Positions 1-8,322 of a DNA stretch of 64,000 nucleotides are shown here, one piece after another. The stretch comes from Pseudomonas sp. 6D_7.1_Bac1 (lineage in GTDB: Bacteria > Pseudomonadota > Gammaproteobacteria > Pseudomonadales > Pseudomonadaceae), in contig NZ_JANLNW010000072.1 in assembly GCF_025465945.1 (NCBI RefSeq), forward strand, positions 1 to 64,000. The letters are read 5' to 3'. Within the stretch, counting starts at the first letter, position 1. Each line of letters begins with the position of its first letter. The position numbers and the translations under genes are program-made. The notes below the pieces were generated by a model. That model did not search any database. It had not been told where the DNA came from and saw nothing but the letters and a program-made list of their open reading frames with translations.

Positions 1-2530
1 ACCGCTCGACCTCATCGGCACCGAGCACCTCGTTGAGCACCTGATCCACCCCCGACGCCATCCCTTGCAAGCTGCCGCAGATGTAGATCGATGCACCGTC
101 CGCCAGCCATTTCTTCAGCTCGATGGCTCGTTGGCGCAGGCGATCCTGAACGTAGATCTTCTCGGCCTGATCCCGTGAAAACGCCAGGTCCAGGCGCTCC
201 AGGTCTCCGGCGATCAACCATTCCACCAGTTCATCACCGCAGAGGAAGTCATGCTCGCGATTGCGTTCACCGAACAGTAGCCAGTTGCGTGTCTGGCCAT
301 CGGCAATCCGCGCCTTGAGCAAACTGCGCAAGCCTGCCAGCCCGGTGCCGTTGCCCAGCAGAATCATCGGCACAGGCGTGGCCGGCAAATGGAAACCACT
401 GTTGCGCCGTACTCGCAGACTGATAGCTGAACCCAATGGAGCGGACTCGGTCAGCCAGCCGGAGCCGATTCCCAGGCTGCCATCGGCGTGGCATTCCTGG
501 CGCACCAGCAGTTCAAGCATGCCGTCGGCGGCAATCGAGGCGATCGAGTATTCGCGCATGGTCAATGGCACCAGTGCGTCGACCAGGGCCTGGGCCTGCA
601 AGCCGATCAGGTGCACGCGATTCTCCGGCAACTGACGGCTGGCCAAGGCTTGTTCCAGGGTTTCTGACAAGCCATCGCGCTGCACCCGCGTGTTGCCGGC
701 GATGCCCAGCCCTTCAAGGAAATGTGCAATCGCTCCGGGGCTGTTGCGCGGCAGTACTTCCACCAGGTCGCCAGCCAGCCAGCTGCTGGTATCGGGCGCT
801 GTCAGGCCCAACAAGTAGACGCCGGAGCCACTGCTGTCCGGGTTGAGCAGTTCACGTTTGCTCAAGGTCCAGTTGTTGTAGCTCGGGGCTTTCCAGGTGT
901 CGACTGGCGGCTGCCCGGTCAGTTGACCGAGTTGCTGCTGCCAATGGCGCAGGGCGTACGGGTCGCCGCTGTCGACTTCCACCGGGGCGAACAGCGTGGT
1001 GCCACCGTGTTTCGAAAGCCAGGTGTGCAAGCGCCGGGCGAAACCGCAAAAGTGCTGATACTGCCGGTCACCGAGACCCAGCACCGCGTAGTTCAGGCTC
1101 GAAAGACTCAGCGCCCGGCCCAGCACCTTGCGCTCGAAACCACGAGCGCTGTCCGGTGCTTCGCCGTCGCCAAAGGTGCTGACTACGAATAGCGCGTTGC
1201 TCGATTCACGAAGATCCTGCTCGCTGACAGCCGCCAGCGCTTGAACCTTCACCGGCAACCCGGCAGCTTGCAACTGGCTGGCGGTCTGCCAGGCCAACTG
1301 TTCGGCAAAGCCGCTCTGGCTGGCAAAACCGATCAGCCATGCCGGGGTATCGCTGGTGGTGTGCACCAGGTCTTTGCGGGCGTTTTTGATCTGGCGCTTC
1401 TTGCGTCGACGGTCCAGGTACAGCCACCAACCGGTGATGAAGAACAACGGCATGGTCAACGAGGCCAGCATCAGCACCATCCGCCCGACGATACCGAAAT
1501 AACTGCCGACATGCAGCGCGTAGAGGCTGGTCAACAGTTGCGCCTTGAAGCTCTTGTCGCTATAGCGATCGTGGCGGCTGATCACACCGGTGACCGGGTC
1601 GAGGGTGATCTGGTTCAGCGCCCGTTCGTGGGGCGAGTTTTTCAACAGATAGAACACGGTCGCTGGTTGTCCGGCCACGGGCGGCATGCGCACGTTGTAG
1701 GCACTCAGGCCTGGACCGGCGGCGCTGTAGATACTGCTCCAGATCGCGTTGTAATCGGCGGTCGGCGCGGGGCCGGCGGGTGGCGGGGCACCACGCCCCG
1801 GTCTGACGCGCTCGTTTTGCGGCGCGTCGGACAGCAGTTTGTTCAGGCCCTTGTTGTACCACTCGTAGGACCAGGACAACCCGGTCAGCGCAGCCAGCAA
1901 ATACACCAACATGCACCAGGTGCCCGCGACCGAGTGCAAATCCCAGTTGAAGCTGCGACCTTTTTTCGCCCAGTCGAGGGTCAGCCAGACACGCCAGCTC
2001 GCCACCTGACGCGGCCAGCGCAGGTAGAGCCCGGACAGGCAGAAGAAAATCAGGATCAGGGTGCAGGCACCGGTGATTTGTCGGCCGGTGTCGCCCATTG
2101 CCAGAAAACGGTGCAGTTGCAGCATCAGGCCAAAGAAGTCCTGGCCGACCGCATCGCCCATGTAGTCGCCGGTGTATGGATCGACGTAGCGCATCTGGCC
2201 ACGGCGCTCGCCCGGCGGCGGGGTGAAGAACACGCGCGCCGCAAAGCCGCTCTCGGTTTCGACCCAGAGCATCGCGACTTTCTTGCCTTCGGTGGCTTCG
2301 ACCCTGGCCACCAGATCGGCCGGCGGCAGCACACCGGCTACCTGCTTTTCGACCTGCAAGACCTGTGGGTTCAGTGCCCGCAGAATTTCGTCCTGAAACG
2401 ACACCGCCGCACCGGTCATGCCCATCAAGGCCAGCACCAGGCCCGCGCTGATGCCGAAGAACCAATGCAGCTGGAACAGGGTTTTCTTCAACACGTCGAC
2501 CGCCTTGTTCGTCTGAAACTGTTTGTTCAC
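1..2530 (-). CDS. piuB: PepSY-domain flavin reductase PiuB (partial, C-terminus off the left edge)
   Basis: Probable inner-membrane reductase that feeds electrons to iron taken up through the neighbouring receptor; this role is inferred from domains and context. About 843 codons are visible. The first 380 or so residues form a PepSY-type membrane region (first hydrophobic helix near residues 20-45). A flavodoxin-like FMN domain follows, with STFGDGEAPD near residue 457 and LGLGDRQYQ soon after. Then comes a FAD/NADPH reductase half with GNGTGLAGLRS near 725 and YICGS near 812. Only a few residues after the last visible Val-Glu-Arg should be missing. The start is taken as GTG at 2530, giving VNKQFQTNKAV; an in-frame GTG four codons upstream is also possible and neither has a strong ribosome site. 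A terminator separates it from piuA, so it may depend on read-through or a promoter in the 60-nt gap. Confidence 0.85.
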   Translation of the reverse strand, partial: MNKQFQTNKAVDVLKKTLFQLHWFFGISAGLVLALMGMTGAAVSFQDEILRALNPQVLQVEKQVAGVLPPADLVARVEATEGKKVAMLWVETESGFAARVFFTPPPGERRGQMRYVDPYTGDYMGDAVGQDFFGLMLQLHRFLAMGDTGRQITGACTLILIFFCLSGLYLRWPRQVASWRVWLTLDWAKKGRSFNWDLHSVAGTWCMLVYLLAALTGLSWSYEWYNKGLNKLLSDAPQNERVRPGRGAPPPAGPAPTADYNAIWSSIYSAAGPGLSAYNVRMPPVAGQPATVFYLLKNSPHERALNQITLDPVTGVISRHDRYSDKSFKAQLLTSLYALHVGSYFGIVGRMVLMLASLTMPLFFITGWWLYLDRRRKKRQIKNARKDLVHTTSDTPAWLIGFASQSGFAEQLAWQTASQLQAAGLPVKVQALAAVSEQDLRESSNALFVVSTFGDGEAPDSARGFERKVLGRALSLSSLNYAVLGLGDRQYQHFCGFARRLHTWLSKHGGTTLFAPVEVDSGDPYALRHWQQQLGQLTGQPPVDTWKAPSYNNWTLSKRELLNPDSSGSGVYLLGLTAPDTSSWLAGDLVEVLPRNSPGAIAHFLEGLGIAGNTRVQRDGLSETLEQALASRQLPENRVHLIGLQAQALVDALVPLTMREYSIASIAADGMLELLVRQECHADGSLGIGSGWLTESAPLGSAISLRVRRNSGFHLPATPVPMILLGNGTGLAGLRSLLKARIADGQTRNWLLFGERNREHDFLCGDELVEWLIAGDLERLDLAFSRDQAEKIYVQDRLRQRAIELKKWLADGASIYICGSLQGMASGVDQVLNEVLGADEVER

Positions 2531-2537
2531 TACAAAT

Positions 2538-2562
2538 CTCACGGCGCGCATTATGCCGTGAG
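2538..2562. repeat. 8-bp inverted repeat upstream of the piuB start
   Basis: CTCACGGC (2538-2545) and GCCGTGAG (2555-2562) are perfect complements around a 9-nt loop. The hairpin lies just before the piuB GTG and could act as an operator or limit translation. No protein is assigned to it. Confidence 0.4.
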
Positions 2563-2592
2563 TTGTCGAGAAACATTCCTTTTTACACACAA

Positions 2593-2622
2593 AAGCCCCG
2601 CTCATCGGAATGAGCGGGGCTT
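2593..2622 (-). terminator. Rho-independent terminator after piuA
   Basis: A 13-bp perfect stem (AAGCCCCGCTCAT at 2593-2605, paired with 2610-2622) has a 4-nt loop and, on the minus strand, a run of T. It lies 18 bp past the piuA stop and before piuB. Its symmetry would let it work in both directions. Confidence 0.85.
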
Positions 2623-2639
2623 GGCACTTCACATTTGAA

Positions 2640-4937
2640 TCAGAAGTGGAAGTTGGTGGTGAGAAGGGCTGTACGGCCTGCTGCCTGGTTGGCGAAGTGC
2701 GCCGCGTAGGCTTTGTCGTAGTAAGTCACGTCCGTCAGGTTCTGCACGTTCAGCTGCAGATCGACATTCTTGGTCAGCTTGTAACTGGCCATGGCGTCGT
2801 AGCGGGTATAGGACGGTACGTACACGGTGTTGGCGGTATCGCCGTAAACCTCGTCGACATAGAAGGCGCCGCCACCGATGGTCAGCTTCGGCATCACTTC
2901 ATAGGTGGTCCAGAGGCTGAAGCTGTTCTTCGGTGTGTTCGGCATTTCGTTGCCTTTGGCCGACGCCGCGCCGGCCGTGATCGCACCGTTACGTCCGGTC
3001 AGACCTGGGTCGACCAACTCGCTTTTCAGGTAGCTGTAACCGGCGAACACTTGCCACTTGTCAGTGATCTTGCCGCTGGCCGACAGCTCAAGGCCGTCAA
3101 CGCGTGAAGTCCCGGCGTTTTTATAGGTGTTGTTGGACACCAGAACACGGGTGTTTTCTTTTTCGGTGCGGAAGATCGCAGCGGTCAGCGAGACGCGGTT
3201 GTGGAAGACATCCCACTTGGTGCCCAACTCGTAGTTCTTGGTGGTTTCCGGTTCCAGGTCGCTTTGGATGATGCTGTTGCCGGCGGTCAGCGGGTTACCG
3301 TCGGCGCCTTCATTGAGCATGGCACCTGGCGGTGTTGCGGAGGTGGCATAGGACGCGTAGACACTGCCGTTTTCCAGCGGCTTCCAGACCAGGCCCGCCT
3401 GCCAGTTCCAGAACTGGCTGTCGTTTCTGGTTTTGCCGGTGGTGGTGTTTTTGGCCTGGGTATCGAATGTGTCGTAACGTGCGCCGAGGTTCACCAGCCA
3501 TTGCGGGTCGAGCTCGATGGTGTCGAACACATAGGCCGCGCGGGTGTTGGCGCTGGTGTCGGTGCCGGCGTAGTTGCGCGCAACCGTACCGGTCCAGTTG
3601 TCATTCGGGTTCGGATTGCTCAGCGAGGTACAGCTGCCGTTACCCGTACCGATCATGCCCGGTTTGCAGCCGCCCACCGGGTTGCTGTTCGGGGTGACGG
3701 TGTAGCCTGTAACCGAGCTTGTTTCACGGGTGATTTCAAGACCGGTGGAGTAGTTGTTCTTGAAACCCAGTGCCTGGAACTCACCGAACAGATCGGTCTG
3801 GTTGGTGGTGGTCGAGGTATTGGACACGCGAGTGTTGGCGCGACGCCAGACAGTCCCGAACTGATTGACGTTGTGCTGGCTGTCGTCCGGCTGGGTGAGG
3901 ACATAATCCTGGCCAGTATTGCCATGACGCAGGGTATTTTTCAGCGTCATGTTGTCGTTGAGGTCGTGTTCGATGGAAAGAGTGCTGATGTCTGCACGGG
4001 TCTTGCGGAAGTCCCGGTTCTTGAGACCGTAGAAGTTACTGCTGTCGCCACCATCGTCAGGCTTGTCGTGGACGTGCGGTGTTTTAGCACCGTTGTTGCT
4101 GTAACCGTAGGGAATGCCCGAGTCCGGCAGGTCGTTGCTTTCCATGTGGTAGTAGCTGAGGTTGACGCGGGTCGGCGTACCGAGGCCGAAGGTCAGCGAC
4201 GGCGCCACGCCCCAACGGTCGTAGTTGATCGCGTCACGGCCTGCAACGTTCTGCTCGTGGCTCATCAGGTTCAGACGGAACGCTGCGTTGTCGAGGAACT
4301 GACGGTTTACGTCGAGTACATAACGGCGGGTCTGGTCGGAGCCGTAGGTGAAGCCGCCATTGGTGAAGTCTTGCTGCTTCGGTGTCTTGCTCACCAGGTT
4401 CAGGCTACCGCCGGCCGAGCCGCGACCACCGAAGGAGGAGTTGGGGCCCTTGCTGACTTCGATCGATTCGATGTCGAAGATCTCGCGGGTCTGGCCGCCA
4501 GTATCACGCACGCCATCCAGATAGGTATCGCTCTGGGCATCGAAACCACGAATGAACGGACGGTCGCCTTGAGGGTTGCCACCTTCACCGGCACCAAAGG
4601 TGATGCCCGGTACGGTGCGCAGCGCATCTTGCAGCGATGTGGCTGCCGTGTCCTTGAGCACTTGCTGCGGAACCACAGTGACCGAGCGCGGGGTATCGAC
4701 CAGCGGTGCGGTGTACTTCTGTGAAGAGGCTTTTTCGACCTGATAGGAGGTTGAGTCCTGGGCTTCACCGGTAACGCTGGTGGCATCCAGGGAAATCGCA
4801 TTGCGCGGCGTTTTTTCGTCGGTCTTTTCGGCTGCGTAAGCCATGTGGGCTGCGGAGCTGGCGGTGATTGCCACGCCAATTGCAGAAGCGAGCAAACGCG
4901 GTGAGCTGACCGGTGATTGTTGTGGTTGGCGTGACAT
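2640..4937 (-). CDS. piuA: TonB-dependent siderophore receptor PiuA/Fiu-like
   Basis: Outer-membrane receptor of 765 residues, a normal length for the family, that imports ferric catecholate-type siderophores using TonB energy. A signal peptide covers about residues 1-35 (ending AHMAYA before AEKTDE). A plug domain follows, with the typical TPRSVTVVPQQVL, LRTVPGITFG and IRGFDAQSDTYLDGVRD-type signatures up to about residue 180. The beta-barrel ends in a terminal phenylalanine (TNFHF), as expected for outer-membrane insertion. GGGGAGGGG-like ribosome-site sequence precedes the ATG. The genes around it (piuB, piuC, Sel1) match the P. aeruginosa piu region, where the receptor also takes up siderophore-linked beta-lactams. 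Fur/iron control is expected. The exact ligand cannot be read from sequence. Confidence 0.9.
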   Translation of the reverse strand: MSRQPQQSPVSSPRLLASAIGVAITASSAAHMAYAAEKTDEKTPRNAISLDATSVTGEAQDSTSYQVEKASSQKYTAPLVDTPRSVTVVPQQVLKDTAATSLQDALRTVPGITFGAGEGGNPQGDRPFIRGFDAQSDTYLDGVRDTGGQTREIFDIESIEVSKGPNSSFGGRGSAGGSLNLVSKTPKQQDFTNGGFTYGSDQTRRYVLDVNRQFLDNAAFRLNLMSHEQNVAGRDAINYDRWGVAPSLTFGLGTPTRVNLSYYHMESNDLPDSGIPYGYSNNGAKTPHVHDKPDDGGDSSNFYGLKNRDFRKTRADISTLSIEHDLNDNMTLKNTLRHGNTGQDYVLTQPDDSQHNVNQFGTVWRRANTRVSNTSTTTNQTDLFGEFQALGFKNNYSTGLEITRETSSVTGYTVTPNSNPVGGCKPGMIGTGNGSCTSLSNPNPNDNWTGTVARNYAGTDTSANTRAAYVFDTIELDPQWLVNLGARYDTFDTQAKNTTTGKTRNDSQFWNWQAGLVWKPLENGSVYASYATSATPPGAMLNEGADGNPLTAGNSIIQSDLEPETTKNYELGTKWDVFHNRVSLTAAIFRTEKENTRVLVSNNTYKNAGTSRVDGLELSASGKITDKWQVFAGYSYLKSELVDPGLTGRNGAITAGAASAKGNEMPNTPKNSFSLWTTYEVMPKLTIGGGAFYVDEVYGDTANTVYVPSYTRYDAMASYKLTKNVDLQLNVQNLTDVTYYDKAYAAHFANQAAGRTALLTTNFHF

Positions 4938-5093
4938 TGTGAATTCCCCTCCCCAAGGATTTGAGGCCGCGGAATATAGGGTAAATACGTATTTGTATCA
5001 ATTGAGATATATTTCTATTTGCGTTGAATTTACATTCTTTACAGTTTTTCGTTACGGTTTTGACTGACTCGATCGTCATGCCGATTTTACATA

Positions 5094-5112
5094 GCCAATA
5101 AGAATCAATACC
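5094..5112 (+). promoter_or_regulatory. Candidate Fur box upstream of piuC
   Basis: GCCAATAAGAATCAATACC matches 14 of 19 positions of the Pseudomonas Fur consensus GATAATGAGAATCATTATC and lies 32 bp before the piuC ATG. The rest of the 207-bp piuA-piuC gap is strongly AT-rich (4975-5050); I found no equally good Fur match on the piuA side. Confidence 0.55.
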
Positions 5113-5144
5113 ATTAAGATCCTTTCGCTTTCAGGTATTGCCTC

Positions 5145-5825
5145 ATGCTGCTGCATATTCCCGGCTTGTTCTCCCGTGAAGAGGTACAGCGCATTCGCGA
5201 GGCTCTGGCGCAGGCTGACTGGGCGGATGGCAAGATCACCGCCGGCTATCAATCGGCCAAGGCCAAGCACAACCTGCAACTGCCGGAAGGTCACCCGCTG
5301 GCTCAGGAAATCGGCGCGGCGATGCTCGAACGGTTGTGGAAACATCCGCGATTCATGTCAGCGGCGTTACCGCACAAAGTCTTCCCGCCACTGCTCAACT
5401 GCTACACCACGGGTGGCAGCTTCGACTTTCATATCGACAACGCCGTGCGTCAGCCCAAGGGCAGCATCGAGCGCGTTCGCACCGACCTGTCGTCCACGTT
5501 GTTCTTCAGTGACCCGGATGAGTACGACGGCGGTGAGCTGGAAATCCAAGACACCTTCGGTACCCAACGAGTGAAGTTGCCGGCCGGCGACCTGGTGCTC
5601 TATCCGGGCACCAGCCTGCACAAGGTCAACGCGGTCACTCGCGGTACACGTTATGCGTCGTTCTTCTGGACCCAAAGCCTGGTCCGCGAAGACAGCCAGC
5701 GCGCCTTGCTGTTCGAGATGGACGAAGCGATCCAGCAGTTGACCCAGGACCTGCCCGATCACCCGTCGCTGATCCGTCTCACCGGCACTTATCACAACCT
5801 GTTGCGCCGTTGGGTCGAGGTGTAA
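5145..5825 (+). CDS. piuC: PKHD-type Fe(II)/2-oxoglutarate dioxygenase PiuC (YbiX family)
   Basis: Cytoplasmic Fe(II)- and 2-oxoglutarate-dependent hydroxylase of 226 residues, the usual YbiX/PiuC length. The first metal ligands are in FHIDNAV near residue 97 (HxD). The distal His is in SLHKVNAV near 159 and the 2OG-binding Arg in RGTRY about ten residues later. Family members sit beside catecholate receptors and are iron-regulated. The substrate is unknown; modification of siderophore or antibiotic conjugates has been suggested. It is divergent from piuA behind a Fur-like box, and its stop codon touches the GTG of the Sel1 gene, so the two should be co-transcribed. Confidence 0.92.
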   Translation: MLLHIPGLFSREEVQRIREALAQADWADGKITAGYQSAKAKHNLQLPEGHPLAQEIGAAMLERLWKHPRFMSAALPHKVFPPLLNCYTTGGSFDFHIDNAVRQPKGSIERVRTDLSSTLFFSDPDEYDGGELEIQDTFGTQRVKLPAGDLVLYPGTSLHKVNAVTRGTRYASFFWTQSLVREDSQRALLFEMDEAIQQLTQDLPDHPSLIRLTGTYHNLLRRWVEV

Positions 5826-6587
5826 GTGACGGACTTTCGTTTGCGCCGCGAGGAAATCCTCGACGGTGACCGGCTCAAGGCCATGCTGGAGGAAAGCCCG
5901 GCACGGGCAGCCCAGGCGATTCTGATTGCGGCGCGCGAAGGCGTTCTCGATGCGCAGGCGTTGCTCGGGCAGATCCTGCTGGACGGGCAGGGCATCGAGC
6001 AGGATCAGCCGCTGGCCTTGCGCTGGTTCGAGATTGCCGCCAACGGCGGGCATCCGATGGCGCGCAACATGCTCGGCCGCTGCCATGAGCACGGTTGGGG
6101 TTGCGTCGCCAATGCCAGCGCGGCGGCACGAGATTACCGTCAGGCCGCCGAAGCAGGGCTGGATTGGGGGTTGTACAACTACGCCAATTTGCTCGCCACC
6201 GGTCGTGGCGTGGTCGAGGACCAGGCGCAGGCGTTGGCCTGTTATCGTCGCGCCGCTGAATTGGGCCACGCCAAGTCGATGAACCTGCTGGGGCGTTATC
6301 TGGAAGAGGGGCGATTCTGTGTGGCGGATCCTCTCGCTGCAATGGACTGGTATCGGCGCTCGGCCCAGGGCGGGGACTTTCGTGGGCAGTTCAGTTATGC
6401 GGCAGTGCTGGCCGACCAAGGACAGATCGAGGCTGCGTTGACCTGGCTGCGCGAGGCATTGTCCGGTGGCAATTTGAAGTTCTTGAGAGTGGCAGGCTCG
6501 GCGCTGTCAAGTGCGCGCGATCCGCAGATCCAGGCGCTGGCCACGGATTATCAGCTACGGCTGGCCGAGTTAGAGAAAGAGGCATAG
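5826..6587 (+). CDS. Sel1-repeat (TPR-like) protein, piuC operon
   Basis: Starts with GTG at 5826, immediately after the piuC TAA, so translation is probably coupled. The 253 residues contain several Sel1-like 36-residue helical repeats, recognisable from LLGQILLDGQGIEQD, NMLGRCHEHGWGC, YANLLATGRGVVED and LLGRYLEEGRFC between about residues 40 and 165. No signal peptide or membrane helix is visible, so it should be a cytosolic scaffold or adaptor. The same gene follows piuC in P. aeruginosa, which suggests a linked iron-related role; the partner is unknown. Confidence 0.85.
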   Translation: MTDFRLRREEILDGDRLKAMLEESPARAAQAILIAAREGVLDAQALLGQILLDGQGIEQDQPLALRWFEIAANGGHPMARNMLGRCHEHGWGCVANASAAARDYRQAAEAGLDWGLYNYANLLATGRGVVEDQAQALACYRRAAELGHAKSMNLLGRYLEEGRFCVADPLAAMDWYRRSAQGGDFRGQFSYAAVLADQGQIEAALTWLREALSGGNLKFLRVAGSALSSARDPQIQALATDYQLRLAELEKEA

Positions 6588-6638
6588 ATCGTTCCCACGC
6601 TCGTGTGGTAACGATCATTCAACAATCAGCGACCCACA

Positions 6639-6668
6639 AAAAAGCCCATGACAGGTCATGGGCTTTTT
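6639..6668. terminator. Bidirectional terminator between the Sel1 gene and speC
   Basis: A 14-bp perfect stem AAAAAGCCCATGAC / GTCATGGGCTTTTT with a 2-nt centre. T-runs at both ends let it serve the plus-strand piuC operon and minus-strand speC. Confidence 0.85.
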
Positions 6669-6686
6669 GATTTCTACCGGTAGGGC

Positions 6687-7850
6687 TTACACGTAGAACG
6701 ACTTCAACGGCGGGAAGCCATTGAACTCAACAGCGCTGTAGCTGGTGGTGTACGCACCGGTCGACAACCAGTACAGGCGGTCACCGATGGCCAGGTTCAG
6801 CGGCAAACCGTACTTGTAGTTCTCGTACATGATGTCGGCGCTGTCGCACGTTGGGCCGGCGATCACCACTTCCTCCATCTCGCCTTTCTTCTCGGTCCAG
6901 ATCGGGAACTTGATGGCTTCGTCCATGGTTTCGATCAGGCCGGAGAACTTGCCCACATCCGTGTACACCCATCGCTCTACCGCGGTACGGGATTTACGCG
7001 CGACCAACACCACTTCGCTAACCAGGATGCCGGCGTTGGCGATCAGCGAACGGCCTGGCTCAAGGATGATTTCCGGCAGGTCGTCACCGAAGTCTTCCTT
7101 GAGGAAACGGATGATTTCTTCGGCGTAGGTTTCCAGGCTGTTGGTGCGGGTGATGTAGTTGGCCGGGAAGCCGCCGCCCATGTTGATCAGCTTCAGATGG
7201 ATGCCGTCTTCTTCTTTCAGACGTTCGAAGATCACTTTGACCTTGGCGATTGCCGCGTCCCAGACGCTGATGTCGCGCTGTTGCGAGCCGACGTGGAAGG
7301 AGATGCCGTATGGCACCAGTCCCAGGTCGCGAGCGAGGATCAGCAGGTCCATGGCCATGTCGGTCTGGCAGCCGAATTTACGCGACAAAGGCCAGTCGGC
7401 GGTGGTCGAGCCTTCGGTCAGGATGCGCACATAGACTTTCGAACCCGGTGCAGCCTTGGCGATGTTGCGCAGGTCGGCTTCGGAGTCGGAGGCATACAGA
7501 CGCACGCCCTTCTCATAGAAGTAGCGAATGTCCTTGGATTTCTTGATGGTGTTGCCATAGCTGATGCGATCCGGGCTGACGCCGCGGTCCAGCACTTTGT
7601 CCAGCTCGTAGATCGAAGCGATGTCGAAGCTCGAGCCCTTCTCTTTGAGCAGGTCGATGATCTCGACGGCCGGGTTGGCCTTGACCGCGTAGTAAACCTT
7701 GGCAAATTCGAAACCGGCGCGCAGGTCGTCATAGGCCTGGGCAATCATCGCGGTGTCGATGACCACGAACGGGGTTTCTTGTTTGTCGGCGAAGGCCTTC
7801 ATTTTCTGAAAGGTTTCGCGCGCGAAATAGTCTTCGACGTTGATCGACAT
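6687..7850 (-). CDS. speC: Ornithine decarboxylase SpeC (PLP fold type III)
   Basis: Decarboxylates ornithine to putrescine, the entry to polyamine synthesis; cytosolic homodimer. At 387 residues it is the short eukaryotic-like form common in Pseudomonas rather than the 700-residue enterobacterial one. The PLP-binding lysine is Lys57 in YYAVKANP. HVGSQ lies near residue 190, and the dimer-partner catalytic cysteine is in GPTCDSADI near 330. A clear AGGAG site precedes the ATG. The gene stands alone between a terminator and a roughly 470-bp upstream region containing a hairpin leader. Lysine or diaminopimelate decarboxylase activity is a weaker alternative, since close relatives differ at few positions. 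Confidence 0.9.
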   Translation of the reverse strand: MSINVEDYFARETFQKMKAFADKQETPFVVIDTAMIAQAYDDLRAGFEFAKVYYAVKANPAVEIIDLLKEKGSSFDIASIYELDKVLDRGVSPDRISYGNTIKKSKDIRYFYEKGVRLYASDSEADLRNIAKAAPGSKVYVRILTEGSTTADWPLSRKFGCQTDMAMDLLILARDLGLVPYGISFHVGSQQRDISVWDAAIAKVKVIFERLKEEDGIHLKLINMGGGFPANYITRTNSLETYAEEIIRFLKEDFGDDLPEIILEPGRSLIANAGILVSEVVLVARKSRTAVERWVYTDVGKFSGLIETMDEAIKFPIWTEKKGEMEEVVIAGPTCDSADIMYENYKYGLPLNLAIGDRLYWLSTGAYTTSYSAVEFNGFPPLKSFYV

Positions 7851-7928
7851 ACTTGGGAGCTCCTATTGGCAAACGGGTAAAAACAATGGGTGCAAATGAA
7901 CGTCCTCCGTATCCCCACTTTGGTTCGC

Positions 7929-8039
7929 CTACTTCCCAAGGCATGTCGCCGAAAGCAAAAAGGTCAACCTGGCGCTGCGCCGCGGGTGACCTTGCTGTCT
8001 CGTCGTCAGTACTTGAGCCGGATGGATCGTTTCCAGCAT
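7929..8039 (-). other. Possible 36-codon leader ORF and terminator-like hairpin upstream of speC
   Basis: On the minus strand an ATG at 8039 opens a 36-codon frame (MLETIHPAQVLTTRQQG...) ending at 7929, about 80 nt before the speC start. Inside it, 7960-7993 forms a stem (AAGGTCACC paired with GGTTGACCTT, one bulge) with a GC-rich inner part and a T5 run, as in an intrinsic terminator. The ORF lacks a strong ribosome site, so it may be chance. The hairpin is the better supported part. The remaining region up to 8220 shows no gene. Confidence 0.35.
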
Positions 8040-8220
8040 GGACGTTCGGCGCGAACTTTAGGACCTGAGCGCCTTGAGATCAACAAAAAATGTCGCGTTT
8101 TTGCACGCTTCCGTCGTGCGGCCTCGGTCAGATACTGATGTAACCGACCTGCATGACAGTGTGATGTTCCCTTTGAAGGGATTTTTGAGGTGTTTCAGAG
8201 GCGATTGGTGTTGTCCCCAA

Positions 8221-8312
8221 TCGCGAGCAGGCTCGCTCCCACAGGTGGTTTGTGTTGATGCACATAATGCATGCACACCACAGATCCAATGTGGGAGCGA
8301 GCCTGCTCGCGA
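8221..8312. repeat. REP doublet (inverted pair)
   Basis: TCGCGAGCAGGCTCGCTCCC (from 8221) and its reverse complement (ending 8312) form an inverted pair about 46 bp apart. Each half is itself palindromic. Similar pairs occur at 36386-36478, 44011-44083 and 45135-45220. It lies 10 bp beyond the opuCA stop and may stabilise that mRNA's 3' end. Confidence 0.85.
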
Positions 8313-8322
8313 AGGCGTCAGA

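Noticed and set aside
1241..2638. 465-codon plus-strand frame opposite piuB
   Set aside because: Same antisense effect; the PepSY/flavodoxin protein on the minus strand is the real gene.
3201..4724. 507-codon plus-strand frame opposite piuA
   Set aside because: Antisense to an unmistakable TonB receptor; no protein character of its own.
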